From Nocardiopsis sp. MG754419 (GTDB taxonomy: Bacteria; Actinomycetota; Actinomycetes; Streptosporangiales; Streptosporangiaceae), in the NCBI RefSeq assembly GCF_018207095.1, contig NZ_QOCZ01000028.1, positions 1 through 47,137 of the forward strand: a DNA stretch of 47,137 nucleotides, given 5' to 3'. This document shows positions 23,772 to 32,017 of this stretch, piece after piece. The notes under the pieces are model-generated. The model was not told the origin of the DNA and searched no databases. It was given only the letters and a program-made list of their open reading frames with translations. A program made the position numbers and the translations under genes. Within the stretch, counting starts at the first letter, position 1, and each line of letters opens with the position of its first letter.

Positions 23772-24584
23772 TCATGCCTCCCCGTTCGTTCCGGTGGCCG
23801 TTCGGCCCCCGTCTGCATCGGGGGAGATCGGGCGATCCCCCCACTGCTCATCTCCGCCGGGGGTGTCGGCGGAGCCGGTGCGCACTTCGGCGACCGGGGT
23901 GGCGCACCAGGTGCGCGTGGCCTCCCGTACCTGCAGGACCACCAGGTATCCGGCGAGTATGCCGTAGGCGGGGGTGAGGGCGGACAGCGCGCCCCCGGCC
24001 GCGATGACGAGCATCCTGCCGTCCCATCCGAGCGCCGCGTCGCGGACCCGGGACGGTCGGCGCATTCCGACCGCGGGTCGCGCGACGTCGTCGCGATGGT
24101 GACAGACGACCGCCATCAAGAGTACGAACACCAGGGGACCCGGTACACCGGACGCCAGCCCCAGAACCGCCAGGTAGCCGTACTCGGTGGCGCGCAGGAC
24201 CGGCGGCACGAGCCGGTCGAACCGCCCATTATGGGGGTGGCCGGAGGCAAGACCGGACAGTAGCAGGGCAGCGACCGGTGCGAACAGGGTAATGCCTGTC
24301 AGCCGTCCCTGGTCCGCCACGAGCAGGACCGCCACGATGATGGCGCCGGCCACGGCGGTGATCAGTGGTGGTGCGACACCGGGGGCCACTCTGCCCAGAA
24401 GCCTGCCCATGTGACCGTCATCACGAAGAAATCGCAGGTCGGGCATGACCGGGTCGAGACGATCGCTTTCCCGGACATCCCCGGCGTCCGTGGGGCCGGT
24501 GCCAGGCGATTCCCACGCGCCCCACCACCGTTCGCCCGGTTCCCGTTCCTCCGGCGCGTCCTCACCCCTGGCCGCCCCGTTCAC
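23772..24584 (-). CDS. Multi-pass membrane protein, DUF5941-like
   Basis: A 270-residue protein with a charged, proline-rich 60-residue N-terminus followed by about five membrane segments (PPLITAVAGAIIVAVLLVA, LFAPVAALLLSGLAS, YGYLAVLGLASGVPGPLVFVLL, MLVIAAGGALSAL, YGILAGYLVVLQV) and a polar tail. The region GRFDRLVPPVLRATEYGYLA and the RVRDAALGWDGRML stretch remind me of DUF5941, the C-terminal part of larger actinobacterial proteins linked to CDP-alcohol phosphotransferases. I recall this rather than having tested it. GTG 24584 overlaps the stop of the previous gene (GTGA). The function is unknown; a partner of the CDP-alcohol pathway is the working idea. Confidence 0.68.
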   Translation of the reverse strand: MNGAARGEDAPEEREPGERWWGAWESPGTGPTDAGDVRESDRLDPVMPDLRFLRDDGHMGRLLGRVAPGVAPPLITAVAGAIIVAVLLVADQGRLTGITLFAPVAALLLSGLASGHPHNGRFDRLVPPVLRATEYGYLAVLGLASGVPGPLVFVLLMAVVCHHRDDVARPAVGMRRPSRVRDAALGWDGRMLVIAAGGALSALTPAYGILAGYLVVLQVREATRTWCATPVAEVRTGSADTPGGDEQWGDRPISPDADGGRTATGTNGEA

Positions 24585-25357
24585 CGGTCCGCTCCGTTCG
24601 AGGTGGGGTCGACGAGTTCGCCGGTGATCGCCACGGCGCAGCCGACGATGAGGCTGACGAAGGCGATCCGGGCGTCCCACGCCACGGTCGCCACGGCGAT
24701 GACCAGGAAACGGGTGGGCTGTTCGAAGGCCATGATCCGACGGGTGAGCACCGGCAGCGAACGGGGGGCGTTCCCGAACTCGTGGGTCTCCACGATCCCG
24801 GCCGCCCGCGCCGCCGCGGCCACCCGGGCGGACTCCGCGGCCCGGGCCGCCTCCGCTCCACCCGCCCCCGCCTCCTCTCTGGGGCGCGGCACCCCGGGCC
24901 CTCGGAGGCCCCCAGGGCGCACCTGGCCGGGAAGGGCGAGGGGACGCACCTCCGACCGCGCGGGGGGCGCCGCGCGCGCCACCAGGAGCGCGTCACGGAG
25001 GGCCAGAGCGATCAGGGCGCCCGCCGCCCAGCCCCAGGCGCTGGCGTATCCGGCCGCGGCCGCACCGAAGGCGAGACCGACGTAGACCGCGTACTCCCGC
25101 AGTCGGGCGGCCATGGACACGACCCACAGGGTGAGGGCGTCCCGGCGATGGGCCCGCATCCGGGACCGGACCGCGTCGCAGAACAGCACCGACCCGAGGA
25201 ACACCGATCCGGCGACGGCCCCCGTCAGGTCGGCCCGACTGAACCAGACGGCCGCGACGACCGCGAGGACGCCGCCGATGCGGGTGACCCCCGAACGGGT
25301 GACGTACCTGCGTTCGAGGAGTCGCGCGGTCGCCCGCGCCACACTTGCGACGGCCAT
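24581..25357 (-). CDS. Membrane protein resembling a degenerate CDP-alcohol phosphotransferase
   Basis: A 258-residue protein. Membrane segments include GGVLAVVAAVWF, AVAGSVFLGSVLF, YAVYVGLAFGAAAAGY, WGWAAGALIALAL and FLVIAVATVAW...FVSLIVGCAVAITG. An arginine/alanine-rich loop (about 140-195) interrupts them. The stretch DALTLWVVSMAARLREYAVYVG resembles the region after the catalytic motif in CDP-alcohol phosphotransferases, but the DG-x2-AR motif itself is absent (FCDAVRSRMR at that place), so it is probably not catalytic. ATG 25357 sits eight bases after GGAGG; ATG 25363 is too close. It is the first gene of the operon. With the next gene (GTGA overlap) it looks like a split form of one larger protein. 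Confidence 0.66.
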   Translation of the reverse strand: MAVASVARATARLLERRYVTRSGVTRIGGVLAVVAAVWFSRADLTGAVAGSVFLGSVLFCDAVRSRMRAHRRDALTLWVVSMAARLREYAVYVGLAFGAAAAGYASAWGWAAGALIALALRDALLVARAAPPARSEVRPLALPGQVRPGGLRGPGVPRPREEAGAGGAEAARAAESARVAAAARAAGIVETHEFGNAPRSLPVLTRRIMAFEQPTRFLVIAVATVAWDARIAFVSLIVGCAVAITGELVDPTSNGADR

Positions 25358-25491
25358 GGTCATGCCCTCCCGGTTTCAACTGAGAGTCACCGTCGCCCAC
25401 GCTCTGTGCGCAATCCATCACCGACACGCTCAAGGGCCTCGATACGCCCCTTCGGCCCTCAGAGCGGCGTTTCGGACAGGCCCGGACACGA

Positions 25492-25528
25492 AAGAGCGCA
25501 CCTCCGGAACGTTCCGTGGTGCGCTCTT
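25492..25528 (-). terminator. Long hairpin terminator after the TagH-type gene
   Basis: AAGAGCGCACC (25492-25502) pairs with GGTGCGCTCTT (25518-25528), and the interior CGGAA-CG-TTCCG continues the stem. It begins 23 bp beyond the stop of the ABC ATPase gene. On the minus strand TTTCG follows. Confidence 0.85.
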
Positions 25529-25550
25529 CCCGCGATGCGAACGGCTAGGG

Positions 25551-26471
25551 TCAGGCGGCCTGGCCACCGTCCTTACCGTCGTCCTTAGGAGTCTCGGCCT
25601 CGGGCCCGGTGGCGTTCTCCTCCGCCTGGACCGTGCCTGCCGCCTCCTCCGCGCGCTTCTTCTTGGCCGCGTCCTTCTTCTTGCGCTCCTCGATCTCCAC
25701 CTTGGTGTCGTCGTTGTAGGCGGCCAGGGCGGAGTCGATGTCGGTGTCCAGGGCGAGCTCGCCGCCCTTGATGTACAGACCGCGGTTGCAGAAGCGGCGC
25801 AGGTCCTTCTCGTTGTGCGAGACCAGGACCATGGTGCGCTCGTTGGCGAGCATCCGGTCGATGGCCTCGTAGCACTTGCGCTTGAAGGCCTTGTCCCCCA
25901 CCGCGAGCACCTCGTCGACCAGCATGATCGGGTGCTCCAGCTGCGAGATGAGGGCGAAGCCCAGGCGCACCTTCATGCCGCTGGAGTAGTGCCGGACCGG
26001 CGTGTCGACGAACTTCGGCTTGATCTCGGCGAAGTCGACGATCTCGTCGAAGCGCTCGTCGATCTGCTGCTCGGTCATGCCGTGCAACGAGCCGACCAGG
26101 TACACGTTCTCGCGTCCGGTCAGGTTGTCGTTGAAGCCGGCCCGCAGCTCCAGCAGCGGCGCCACCTTGCCGTGCACGCTCACCTTGCCCTCGTCCGGGA
26201 GGAGCACACCGGCGATCATCTTGAGCAGCGTGGACTTACCGGTGCCGTTCTTGCCGACGATGCCGACGCAGTCGCCCTTGGCGATCTCGAAGGAGACGTC
26301 GCGCAGGGGCCAGAAGTCGTTCCCCTCGGCGTTGGGGTCGCGCTTGTTGCCGTGGATGAACATCTCACGCAGGCTGCGCTTGCGTCGGCGGTTCACCGCG
26401 AACTTCACACCGAGGTTCTTCGCCTCGATGACCGGGCCGCCGGAGACCGCGGCCTGATAGGTGGACGCCAT
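25551..26471 (-). CDS. tagH: ABC exporter ATP-binding subunit, TagH/Wzt type
   Basis: A 306-residue ATPase of the polysaccharide/teichoic acid exporter family. Walker A is GIVGKNGTGKST (about 70-81), the Q-loop region is LLELRAGFNDNLTGREN, the signature YSSGMKVRLGFA, Walker B PIMLVDEVLAVGD and the switch His in LVSHNEKDL. A strongly charged KKKDAAKKKRAEE tail of about 60 residues follows the domain, too short for a Wzt carbohydrate-binding domain. AAGGAG precedes the ATG, whose A is also the last base of the permease stop (TGATG). With the permease it would energise export of a lipid-linked wall polymer. Confidence 0.92.
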   Translation of the reverse strand: MASTYQAAVSGGPVIEAKNLGVKFAVNRRRKRSLREMFIHGNKRDPNAEGNDFWPLRDVSFEIAKGDCVGIVGKNGTGKSTLLKMIAGVLLPDEGKVSVHGKVAPLLELRAGFNDNLTGRENVYLVGSLHGMTEQQIDERFDEIVDFAEIKPKFVDTPVRHYSSGMKVRLGFALISQLEHPIMLVDEVLAVGDKAFKRKCYEAIDRMLANERTMVLVSHNEKDLRRFCNRGLYIKGGELALDTDIDSALAAYNDDTKVEIEERKKKDAAKKKRAEEAAGTVQAEENATGPEAETPKDDGKDGGQAA

Positions 26472-27307
26472 CACAACTCCTTCAGAACTGACATCTCCAG
26501 ACGGCGGAACGTCCAGTATCCGATGATCAGCATAAGAATCGAACCGACCACCGCAGAGGTCAACGCGAGGGCACTCGGCGTGAGTTCCTCGAATCCGGCG
26601 AACCATACCGTGCGGTGCATCTGGAAGATACCCATCAGCGGGTTGAGCTCGTAGATCGTCTTCGCCCACCCGGGCACGCCGTCCGCGTTGAGCACCAACG
26701 CGGCCGGGAACAGGATCGCCGATCCGTAGAACAGGAGTCGGGTCAGGATACGCGTCAGGCGTTCCACGTCACGGAGCAACACGTTGACCGAGGCGAGGAA
26801 CAGGGTCACACCCAGTCCGAACACGAAGGTCAGGATGATGGCCAGCGGCAGCCAGACGAGCATGCCCTCCCAGGTGAACCGCCCGCCCATCGCGAAGACG
26901 AAGATCAGCAGGACCGGCCAGGTCAGCAGGTACTCGACGAACTTGGTGCCCACCGTGGCCATCGGGAAGATCTCCCGGGGCACCTTCATGGTGGTGATGA
27001 GTTTCGAGTGCGTGATCATCGCGCGCGGCGCCTCACTGAGGATGGCACCGAAGGTGGTCCAGGGCAGGATGCCCGCGACGAGGAAGAGGATGTAGCCACC
27101 GTAGGGCTTGGCCTCCTCGGGGATACCCCGATCCGCGTTGAGGACCATGCCGAAGACGAAGAAGTACACCAACGTCAGGGCGAGGGGTTCCAACATCGTC
27201 CAGGCGTATCCCAGCACGGACTGCTGGTACTTGACCTTCAGGTCGCGCCGGACCAGGAGGCCGACGACCTTCCGGTGCTCCCAGACGGCCAGCGTCCTTG
27301 ACGCCAC
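26471..27307 (-). CDS. tagG: ABC exporter permease subunit, TagG/Wzm type
   Basis: A 278-residue ABC-2-type permease. VRRDLKVKYQQSVLGYAWTMLEPLALT is the typical N-terminal amphipathic and first-helix pattern, and six membrane helices can be picked out, ending with SILMLIIGYWTFRRLEMSVLKEL. GTG 27307 is chosen because GGAGG stands five bases before it; the frame is also open from TTG 27319. It is translated just before the ATPase and overlaps it by one base. Together they export a polyprenyl-linked teichoic or teichuronic polymer across the membrane. The polymer type is inferred from the cytidylyltransferases and LCP protein nearby. Confidence 0.92.
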   Translation of the reverse strand: MASRTLAVWEHRKVVGLLVRRDLKVKYQQSVLGYAWTMLEPLALTLVYFFVFGMVLNADRGIPEEAKPYGGYILFLVAGILPWTTFGAILSEAPRAMITHSKLITTMKVPREIFPMATVGTKFVEYLLTWPVLLIFVFAMGGRFTWEGMLVWLPLAIILTFVFGLGVTLFLASVNVLLRDVERLTRILTRLLFYGSAILFPAALVLNADGVPGWAKTIYELNPLMGIFQMHRTVWFAGFEELTPSALALTSAVVGSILMLIIGYWTFRRLEMSVLKEL

Positions 27308-27772
27308 CGCCACCTCCAAGGTTTGAGATCGTCCGGTTCACGAAGTGCCGGACTGTCGCGTCCATGAACTCGCCTGCGCGCACCGGACCTTCGACACGGT
27401 CCCGCCCACACCCGAACCGGAACGGGGGGCTGTCCGGAAGGTCGGGGGATGTCACGGACCACGCCCGGCTCCACGTCCGAATCGATGGGAGGGAGGGACC
27501 GGTCACGCTCAACAGGCGTCCATAGGTTACCGCTGCATCGGACAGACCGTGCCAACCACGTGCCGTTCCACGCGCATCCGTCCCGGACCGTGCCGCGTCG
27601 GCTAGGGTCTGGCATCGATATCCCACCACAGGACGCGCTCTCGCCGGGGACGCCGCCGGGCCGTGAGAGCCCCGCGGCCCACCCCGCCCCTCGGGGTCCG
27701 AGCGGCCGGTGGGACCGCACCGCGGGCGTCCATCGAGGGTCGGGCGACGCAGAGGGTGAACACGGAGGAAGC
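27308..27772. other. 465-bp divergent intergenic region (tagG / cytidylyltransferase)
   Basis: No gene is supported. An imperfect palindrome GTCCGG-N11-CCGGAC lies at 27331-27353, just upstream of the permease gene, and may form a leader hairpin. A possible -10 box TAGGGT for rightward transcription is at 27603-27608 but has no clear -35 partner. On the minus strand a TTGGCA near 27555-27560 is not followed by a well-spaced -10. Only short G/C-rich repeats are otherwise visible. Confidence 0.45.
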
Positions 27773-28543
27773 ATGTCCGCAGGTCCACGGGTGATCGCGG
27801 CGGTGCTGGCCGGTGGGGTCGGCGCGCGCATGGGCGCGCCCGCCCCCAAGCAGCTCCTGCCGTTGGCCGGTCGTCCCCTCATCGAACACGCCATCGCGGC
27901 GTTCGAGGCCAGTCCGGAGGTGGACGAGGTCGTCGTGTTGATGGTGGCCGAGTACGTCGGTCGGGTCGAGGACCTGGTCGCCGACGCCGGGTTCACCAAG
28001 GTGTCGAGGGTGCTGCCGGGCGGCGCGACGCGGACCGACACGTCCCGGGCGGCGCTGTCGGCGATGTCCGCCGCGGCCGACACCGACCTGGCGTTGCTGC
28101 ACGACGCCGCCCGTCCCCTGGTGCGTCCTGCGACCGTCGCGGCGTGCGTCTCCGCCCTCGGCGAGGCGGGAGCGGTGGGGGTGGCGGTGCCGAGCGGGGA
28201 CACCGTCGTGCGCGTGGCCGAGGGCCGCACCGGGGGTGAGGTGATCGCGGAGACCCCGGACCGGTCGACGCTGCGCCGGATGCAGACCCCGCAGGGCTTC
28301 CGGCTCGGCGTGGTGCGTCGCGCCTACGACCTGGCCATGGCCGACCCGGATCTGGTGGCCACCGACGACTGCGGGGTGGTGCTGCGGTACCTGCCCGAGG
28401 AAGAGGTGCGGATCGTGCCGGGCGAGGAGACCAACATCAAGGTGACCAACCCGGGTGACGTGGAGGTCGCCGAGACGTTGCTGCGGCGGATGCGCGCGCA
28501 CGCGGCGCCGGCGGAGCGTCTGGTGCCGGGGGTGGCACCGTGA
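27773..28543 (+). CDS. IspD/TarI-family cytidylyltransferase
   Basis: A 256-residue enzyme joining CTP to a polyol phosphate. The CTP-binding loop AAVLAGGVGARMGAPAPKQL, the LHDAARPLVRPATV motif, QTPQGFR and IVPGEETNIKVTNPGDVEVAE are all characteristic. Sequence alone cannot separate IspD (methylerythritol phosphate) from TarI/Bcs1 (ribitol-5-phosphate). No ispF is adjacent, but TagGH, a glycerophosphodiesterase and LCP genes are, so a ribitol- or glycerol-type wall polymer role is more likely. ATG 27773 has a GGAGGAAGC ribosome site. Its stop overlaps the start of the phosphodiesterase gene (GTGA). Confidence 0.87.
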   Translation: MSAGPRVIAAVLAGGVGARMGAPAPKQLLPLAGRPLIEHAIAAFEASPEVDEVVVLMVAEYVGRVEDLVADAGFTKVSRVLPGGATRTDTSRAALSAMSAAADTDLALLHDAARPLVRPATVAACVSALGEAGAVGVAVPSGDTVVRVAEGRTGGEVIAETPDRSTLRRMQTPQGFRLGVVRRAYDLAMADPDLVATDDCGVVLRYLPEEEVRIVPGEETNIKVTNPGDVEVAETLLRRMRAHAAPAERLVPGVAP

Positions 28544-29307
28544 GCGGGATCTTCGAGGCCACCGAGGTGATCGGCCATCGGGGCGCGGGGCGCGGCGTGG
28601 TGGACGGCGCGCGGGAGAACACCCTGGCCTCGTTCGACCTGGCGGCCCGGACCGGCGCGGACTGGATCGAGATCGACGTGCGGCGCACACGCGACGACGC
28701 TCTGGTCCTCTACCACAACGCCGCCCTCGACGACGGACGCGCCATCGTCGACCTGCCGCTGGCGGAGTGTCGCGAGGCCGGGCTGGCGACGCTGGAGGAG
28801 GGACTCTCCGTCCTCCCGGACCACATCGGTCTGGACGTGGACGTCAAGACGGTGATGGAGGACGCGGTGGACGCACCGGCACGACGGACCGTGTCGCTGC
28901 TCCTTCCGCACCTGCGCCGCGAGGCCGAGCGCCGCCGGGTGTTCGTGTGCTCCTTCGACCCGGGGCTGCTCCTGACCGTGCGGGAGGGGGCGCCGGGGGC
29001 GCCGACGGCGTGGATGCCGTACGTGCGCAACCCGGCGGACTCCGCGATCCCCGGCGCCGTCGGTCTGGGCTGCCCGATCGTGGCGGTGGACGCCCGCGCC
29101 CTGGGGCTCGCCGACGAGGAGCCCCGCCCCGGGCGACGTTCCTTGGAGTACACGGTGGAGTCCGCGCACCGTGCCGGCCTGGAGATCCTGTCCTGGTGCC
29201 CGGACCCGGTGGACGCGGCGCGGTTCGCGGCGGCGGGGATGGACGCGGTGGTGGTGGACGACGTGCCCGGCGTGGTGACGGCGCTCAAGGGGACCCGCGC
29301 CGGCTGA
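28540..29307 (+). CDS. Glycerophosphodiester phosphodiesterase family protein
   Basis: A 255-residue GDPD TIM-barrel enzyme splitting glycerophosphodiesters to glycerol phosphate and an alcohol. It has VIGHRGAG with ARENTLASF (catalytic His and substrate loop), WIEIDVRRTRDDALVLYHN (metal Glu/Asp and second His), LDVDVKT and the C-terminal AAGMDAVVVDDVPGVV. There is no signal peptide, so it acts in the cytoplasm. The GTGA overlap with the cytidylyltransferase implies that the two are made together, suggesting it feeds or recycles a polyol phosphate rather than attacking finished wall teichoic acid outside the cell. Confidence 0.9.
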   Translation: MSGIFEATEVIGHRGAGRGVVDGARENTLASFDLAARTGADWIEIDVRRTRDDALVLYHNAALDDGRAIVDLPLAECREAGLATLEEGLSVLPDHIGLDVDVKTVMEDAVDAPARRTVSLLLPHLRREAERRRVFVCSFDPGLLLTVREGAPGAPTAWMPYVRNPADSAIPGAVGLGCPIVAVDARALGLADEEPRPGRRSLEYTVESAHRAGLEILSWCPDPVDAARFAAAGMDAVVVDDVPGVVTALKGTRAG

Positions 29308-29506
29308 GCCCGACCGCCGTACGGCTCTCACGCCTGCACGCCGATCCCCCTGTGAGGCCCCACACCGCATGGGTGTCCCGTGTGCGCACGGCTCCCCGGG
29401 TCAGGGGGGTGTGCGTTCGGGCGCCGTCGGACCGTGTTTGCCGAAAACCCAGGGAGGTGCCGTGGGTGGGATCGCGAGGAACGATCCCTCACGCCGGGGC
29501 CCGAGG

Positions 29507-29534
29507 GTTCCCGCCTCGCCTTGAGGCGCCCGAA
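29507..29534. terminator. Possible hairpin between convergent genes
   Basis: CGCCTC (29512-29517) pairs with GAGGCG (29523-29528), and GTTC/GAAC further out can extend the stem with an internal loop. It is weak, but it is the only hairpin seen between the phosphodiesterase and the DUF4429 gene. Confidence 0.35.
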
Positions 29535-29585
29535 CAGGGGCCGGAGCGAGCACAACAGCGGAAGTCCCGAGAAAAGGAGACGCGC

Positions 29586-30656
29586 CTAGATCCGGTCCAG
29601 GAGTTCCGCCTTCTTGGTGCTGAACTCCTCGTCGGTGAGCAGCCCCTTGGCGTGCAGCCCACCGAGGCGTTCGATCTGCTCGAAGATCCAGGTCGTGTCG
29701 GCCGGCCGCGCGGACTCCGGAACGGCCGCCGGTTCCTCCGCGGGGGCCTCCAGGGCCTCGTATCCGCCGTCTCCGGCCTCGACGGGCACCTCCGCGCCCC
29801 CACCGTCCGCGGACGTTCCGAGGGCGACACGTCGGCCGCTCAGTGCCTCGACCGCGCCCCGGGCGGTCCGCTTCCACCACTCGGGGTCGTCGAGGGCGAT
29901 AGCCGAGAGCCCAGCGCCCGCGGGCCCGAACGCCCGCCCGGCCGCGCTCTCCCGCGCCCAGATGTGGGCGGTGACGGTGGCGGCGAGCAGGAAGGCCTGG
30001 TGGATCTCGTTGCCCTCCTCCCCCGCGCGCAGCACGTTCAGGTCGTTCTTCGGCTTTGCGTCCACGGGACGCCCCCGCCCCACCACGCGGACGAAGCCCC
30101 AGCCCCAGTCGTCGACGGGCGCCCACTCCAGGCCGGTGATCTCGGCGAGGTCGAACTCACGGCGCTGTTTCTTCTTCTTGTAGCCGCTGGCGTATCCGCC
30201 GGACCACACGAGGGACAGGCGGTCCGACTCGAAGCGGGCCGTGCCCTCGGAGGTGAGCACGTGCAGAGGCGGGGAGGGGACCAGGTCGATCACACTGCGC
30301 GGGTCGGGCGCCTCCGCGCGCCCCGCGGCGAAGCGCAACTGGTCGGCCAGGTACTCGGCGACCAGTTCGCTCTTGGCGGGGCCGGTCAGGCGGAACGGCT
30401 GGTACTTGTCGTCGAGCATCGAGCCGACGGCCGCGAAGGGATCCATGCGTTCCCGCAGGCGCAGGTTGAGGACCCAGCCGTTCTTGTGGCCGACGCCGGG
30501 AAGGAAATCCACCTCCTGGACGGCCCCGACCGGCAACTCCAGGGAGCCCAGGAGCTTGAACAGCGGACTCTTGAACCAACCCTTGGTCTCGAAGCGGATG
30601 CGAACGGTCTCACTGTCGAACACCCATACGGCCTGATCCCCGCGCAATTCGTCCAT
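29586..30656 (-). CDS. DUF4429 protein with C-terminal SHOCT motif
   Basis: A 356-residue cytoplasmic protein. Two related beta-rich repeats, about 1-105 (WVFDSETVRIRFETKG, GAVQEVDFLPG) and about 125-240 (ARFESDRLSLVWSGG, EITGLEWAPVDDW), are typical of DUF4429. After an alanine-, glutamate- and proline-rich linker, the last 35 residues (IERLGGLHAKGLLTDEEF, KKAELLDRI) form a SHOCT helix pair, thought to be an oligomerisation or protein-interaction module. ATG 30656 has GGGAG close upstream. It lies between the phosphodiesterase and an ExoA-like glycosyltransferase. Function is unknown. Confidence 0.82.
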   Translation of the reverse strand: MDELRGDQAVWVFDSETVRIRFETKGWFKSPLFKLLGSLELPVGAVQEVDFLPGVGHKNGWVLNLRLRERMDPFAAVGSMLDDKYQPFRLTGPAKSELVAEYLADQLRFAAGRAEAPDPRSVIDLVPSPPLHVLTSEGTARFESDRLSLVWSGGYASGYKKKKQRREFDLAEITGLEWAPVDDWGWGFVRVVGRGRPVDAKPKNDLNVLRAGEEGNEIHQAFLLAATVTAHIWARESAAGRAFGPAGAGLSAIALDDPEWWKRTARGAVEALSGRRVALGTSADGGGAEVPVEAGDGGYEALEAPAEEPAAVPESARPADTTWIFEQIERLGGLHAKGLLTDEEFSTKKAELLDRI

Positions 30657-30735
30657 GGCTCCCTTTCCGGCTCTCCTACCCTTCTTGCTAGCAGAACCGG
30701 AGCCGCGATGGGAGACCGTTTCCCTGGCCTTCGGG

Positions 30736-31737
30736 TCAGGAGCGGGCGCTCTGGGCGGTGCGCGAGTCGGCGCCCAGCCCGGGCGGGCTGGTGATGAAGC
30801 CGACGCCCCAGGACATGTGCATGGTGGCGAGCGCGACCGGGATGAGCGGCCAGGCCGCGGCTCCCAATCCACGGGTGAGCGGCACCGACGCGGCGGTGAT
30901 CGCGGCCAGGTAGGCGGCGGGGACCAGCCACAGCGGCCAGAACAGGAAACCGCCGACGAGTCCGGCGACGATCCCGGCCACCGCCACCGGCGGGGCCAGG
31001 TAGCGCAGGTTGATGGTGCCCTTGTGCTGTCGGGCGACCACACGCCGCCACCGGCCGTAGTGGAAGTACTGCTTGGCCAGCAGGGAGACGTTGCGCCGCG
31101 GCCGGTAGGAGACGCGCATGCGCGGCTGGAACCAGACCGTGCCGCCGGTCGTGCGGATGCGGTGGTTCATCTCCCAGTCCTGCGCCCGCAGGAAGGCCTC
31201 GTCGTACCCGCCGACGCGCTCCAGGGCGGAGCGGCGGAACACACCGAGGTAGACGGTGTCGGCGGGACCGCCCTCGCCACCGGTGTGGAAGCGCGCGTTA
31301 CCGACCCCGACCTTGGAGGTCATGGCGGCGGCCACGGCCCGCTCCCAGGGGGTGGTGCCCTCGGCGGCCATGATGCCGCCGACGTTATCCGCGCCGGTCT
31401 CGTCGAGGGTCTCCACGGCCACCCGCAGGTAGTCGGAGGGCATCATCGCGTGGCCGTCGATACGGGCGATGATGCCGTGCGAGGCCGCGCCGATGGCCGC
31501 GTTGAGGCCGGCGGGCGTCTTCCCGGTGGGGTTGTCCACCACCTTGACCCGGGGGTCGGCCGCGGCGAGACCGTCGGCGACCTCACGCGTGCGGTCGCCG
31601 GAGGGACCGACGCCCAGCACGACCTCCAACTCGCCCGGATACTCCTGGGCGAGGACGTGTTCCACCGCGGCGGCGAGGTGGCGTTCTTCGTTCAGAACGG
31701 GCATGACGACGGAGACAGGCGGCCAGGACACGGGCAC
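30736..31737 (-). CDS. Membrane GT2 glycosyltransferase, ExoA-like
   Basis: A 333-residue GT-A enzyme with C-terminal membrane anchors. It has VSVVMPVLNEERHLA (nucleotide binding), VLGVGPSGDRTREV, GKTPAGLNAAIGAASHG, the DXD-like IIARIDGHAMM, GGEGGPADTVYLGVFRR and the acidic catalytic region AFLRAQDWEMNHRIRTTGG. Three hydrophobic segments (about 240-310) follow, resembling succinoglycan ExoA. It starts at GTG 31737, with GTG 31731 as an alternative closer to normal ribosome-site spacing. It is divergent from the LCP gene, suggesting a shared envelope polymer. The donor sugar is unknown. Confidence 0.87.
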   Translation of the reverse strand: MPVSWPPVSVVMPVLNEERHLAAAVEHVLAQEYPGELEVVLGVGPSGDRTREVADGLAAADPRVKVVDNPTGKTPAGLNAAIGAASHGIIARIDGHAMMPSDYLRVAVETLDETGADNVGGIMAAEGTTPWERAVAAAMTSKVGVGNARFHTGGEGGPADTVYLGVFRRSALERVGGYDEAFLRAQDWEMNHRIRTTGGTVWFQPRMRVSYRPRRNVSLLAKQYFHYGRWRRVVARQHKGTINLRYLAPPVAVAGIVAGLVGGFLFWPLWLVPAAYLAAITAASVPLTRGLGAAAWPLIPVALATMHMSWGVGFITSPPGLGADSRTAQSARS

Positions 31738-31940
31738 TTCCCAGGATTCAAGACGTGTCGGAACTGCGCACCAAGGGTGTACGCGGGCTCAACCGTACTG
31801 CACGCGGGCCCACCGCTCATCCGTGTCACACGGGTGTGGAACCGCGTTCTGTGGGGCAGAAGGTTCCGAGACGTACGGGTCGTGGCGAACACTTCCGCTG
31901 TTCGACGCGTCCCACGCAAAGGGGAGAACAACACGCCGAG

Positions 31941-31980
31941 GGTTGACATCTCGCGCCCTTCGGCCGATCGGGTGACAACC
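31941..31980. promoter_or_regulatory. 40-bp imperfect dyad upstream of the LCP gene
   Basis: GGTTGACA (31941-31948) is mirrored by TGACAACC (31973-31980), with further partial symmetry inside. A TTGACA hexamer sits in the left arm. No well-spaced -10 box is visible. It lies in the 280-bp space between the divergent GT2 and LCP genes and may be an operator. Confidence 0.35.
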
Positions 31981-32017
31981 TAGGTGACGAGGACACCGTG
32001 GAACGGTTGGGACGGGG

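Noticed and set aside
27773..28543. Naming the cytidylyltransferase ispD of the methylerythritol phosphate pathway
   Set aside because: No ispF or other isoprenoid gene is adjacent and the surroundings are wall-polymer genes. Sequence alone does not decide, so no symbol is given.
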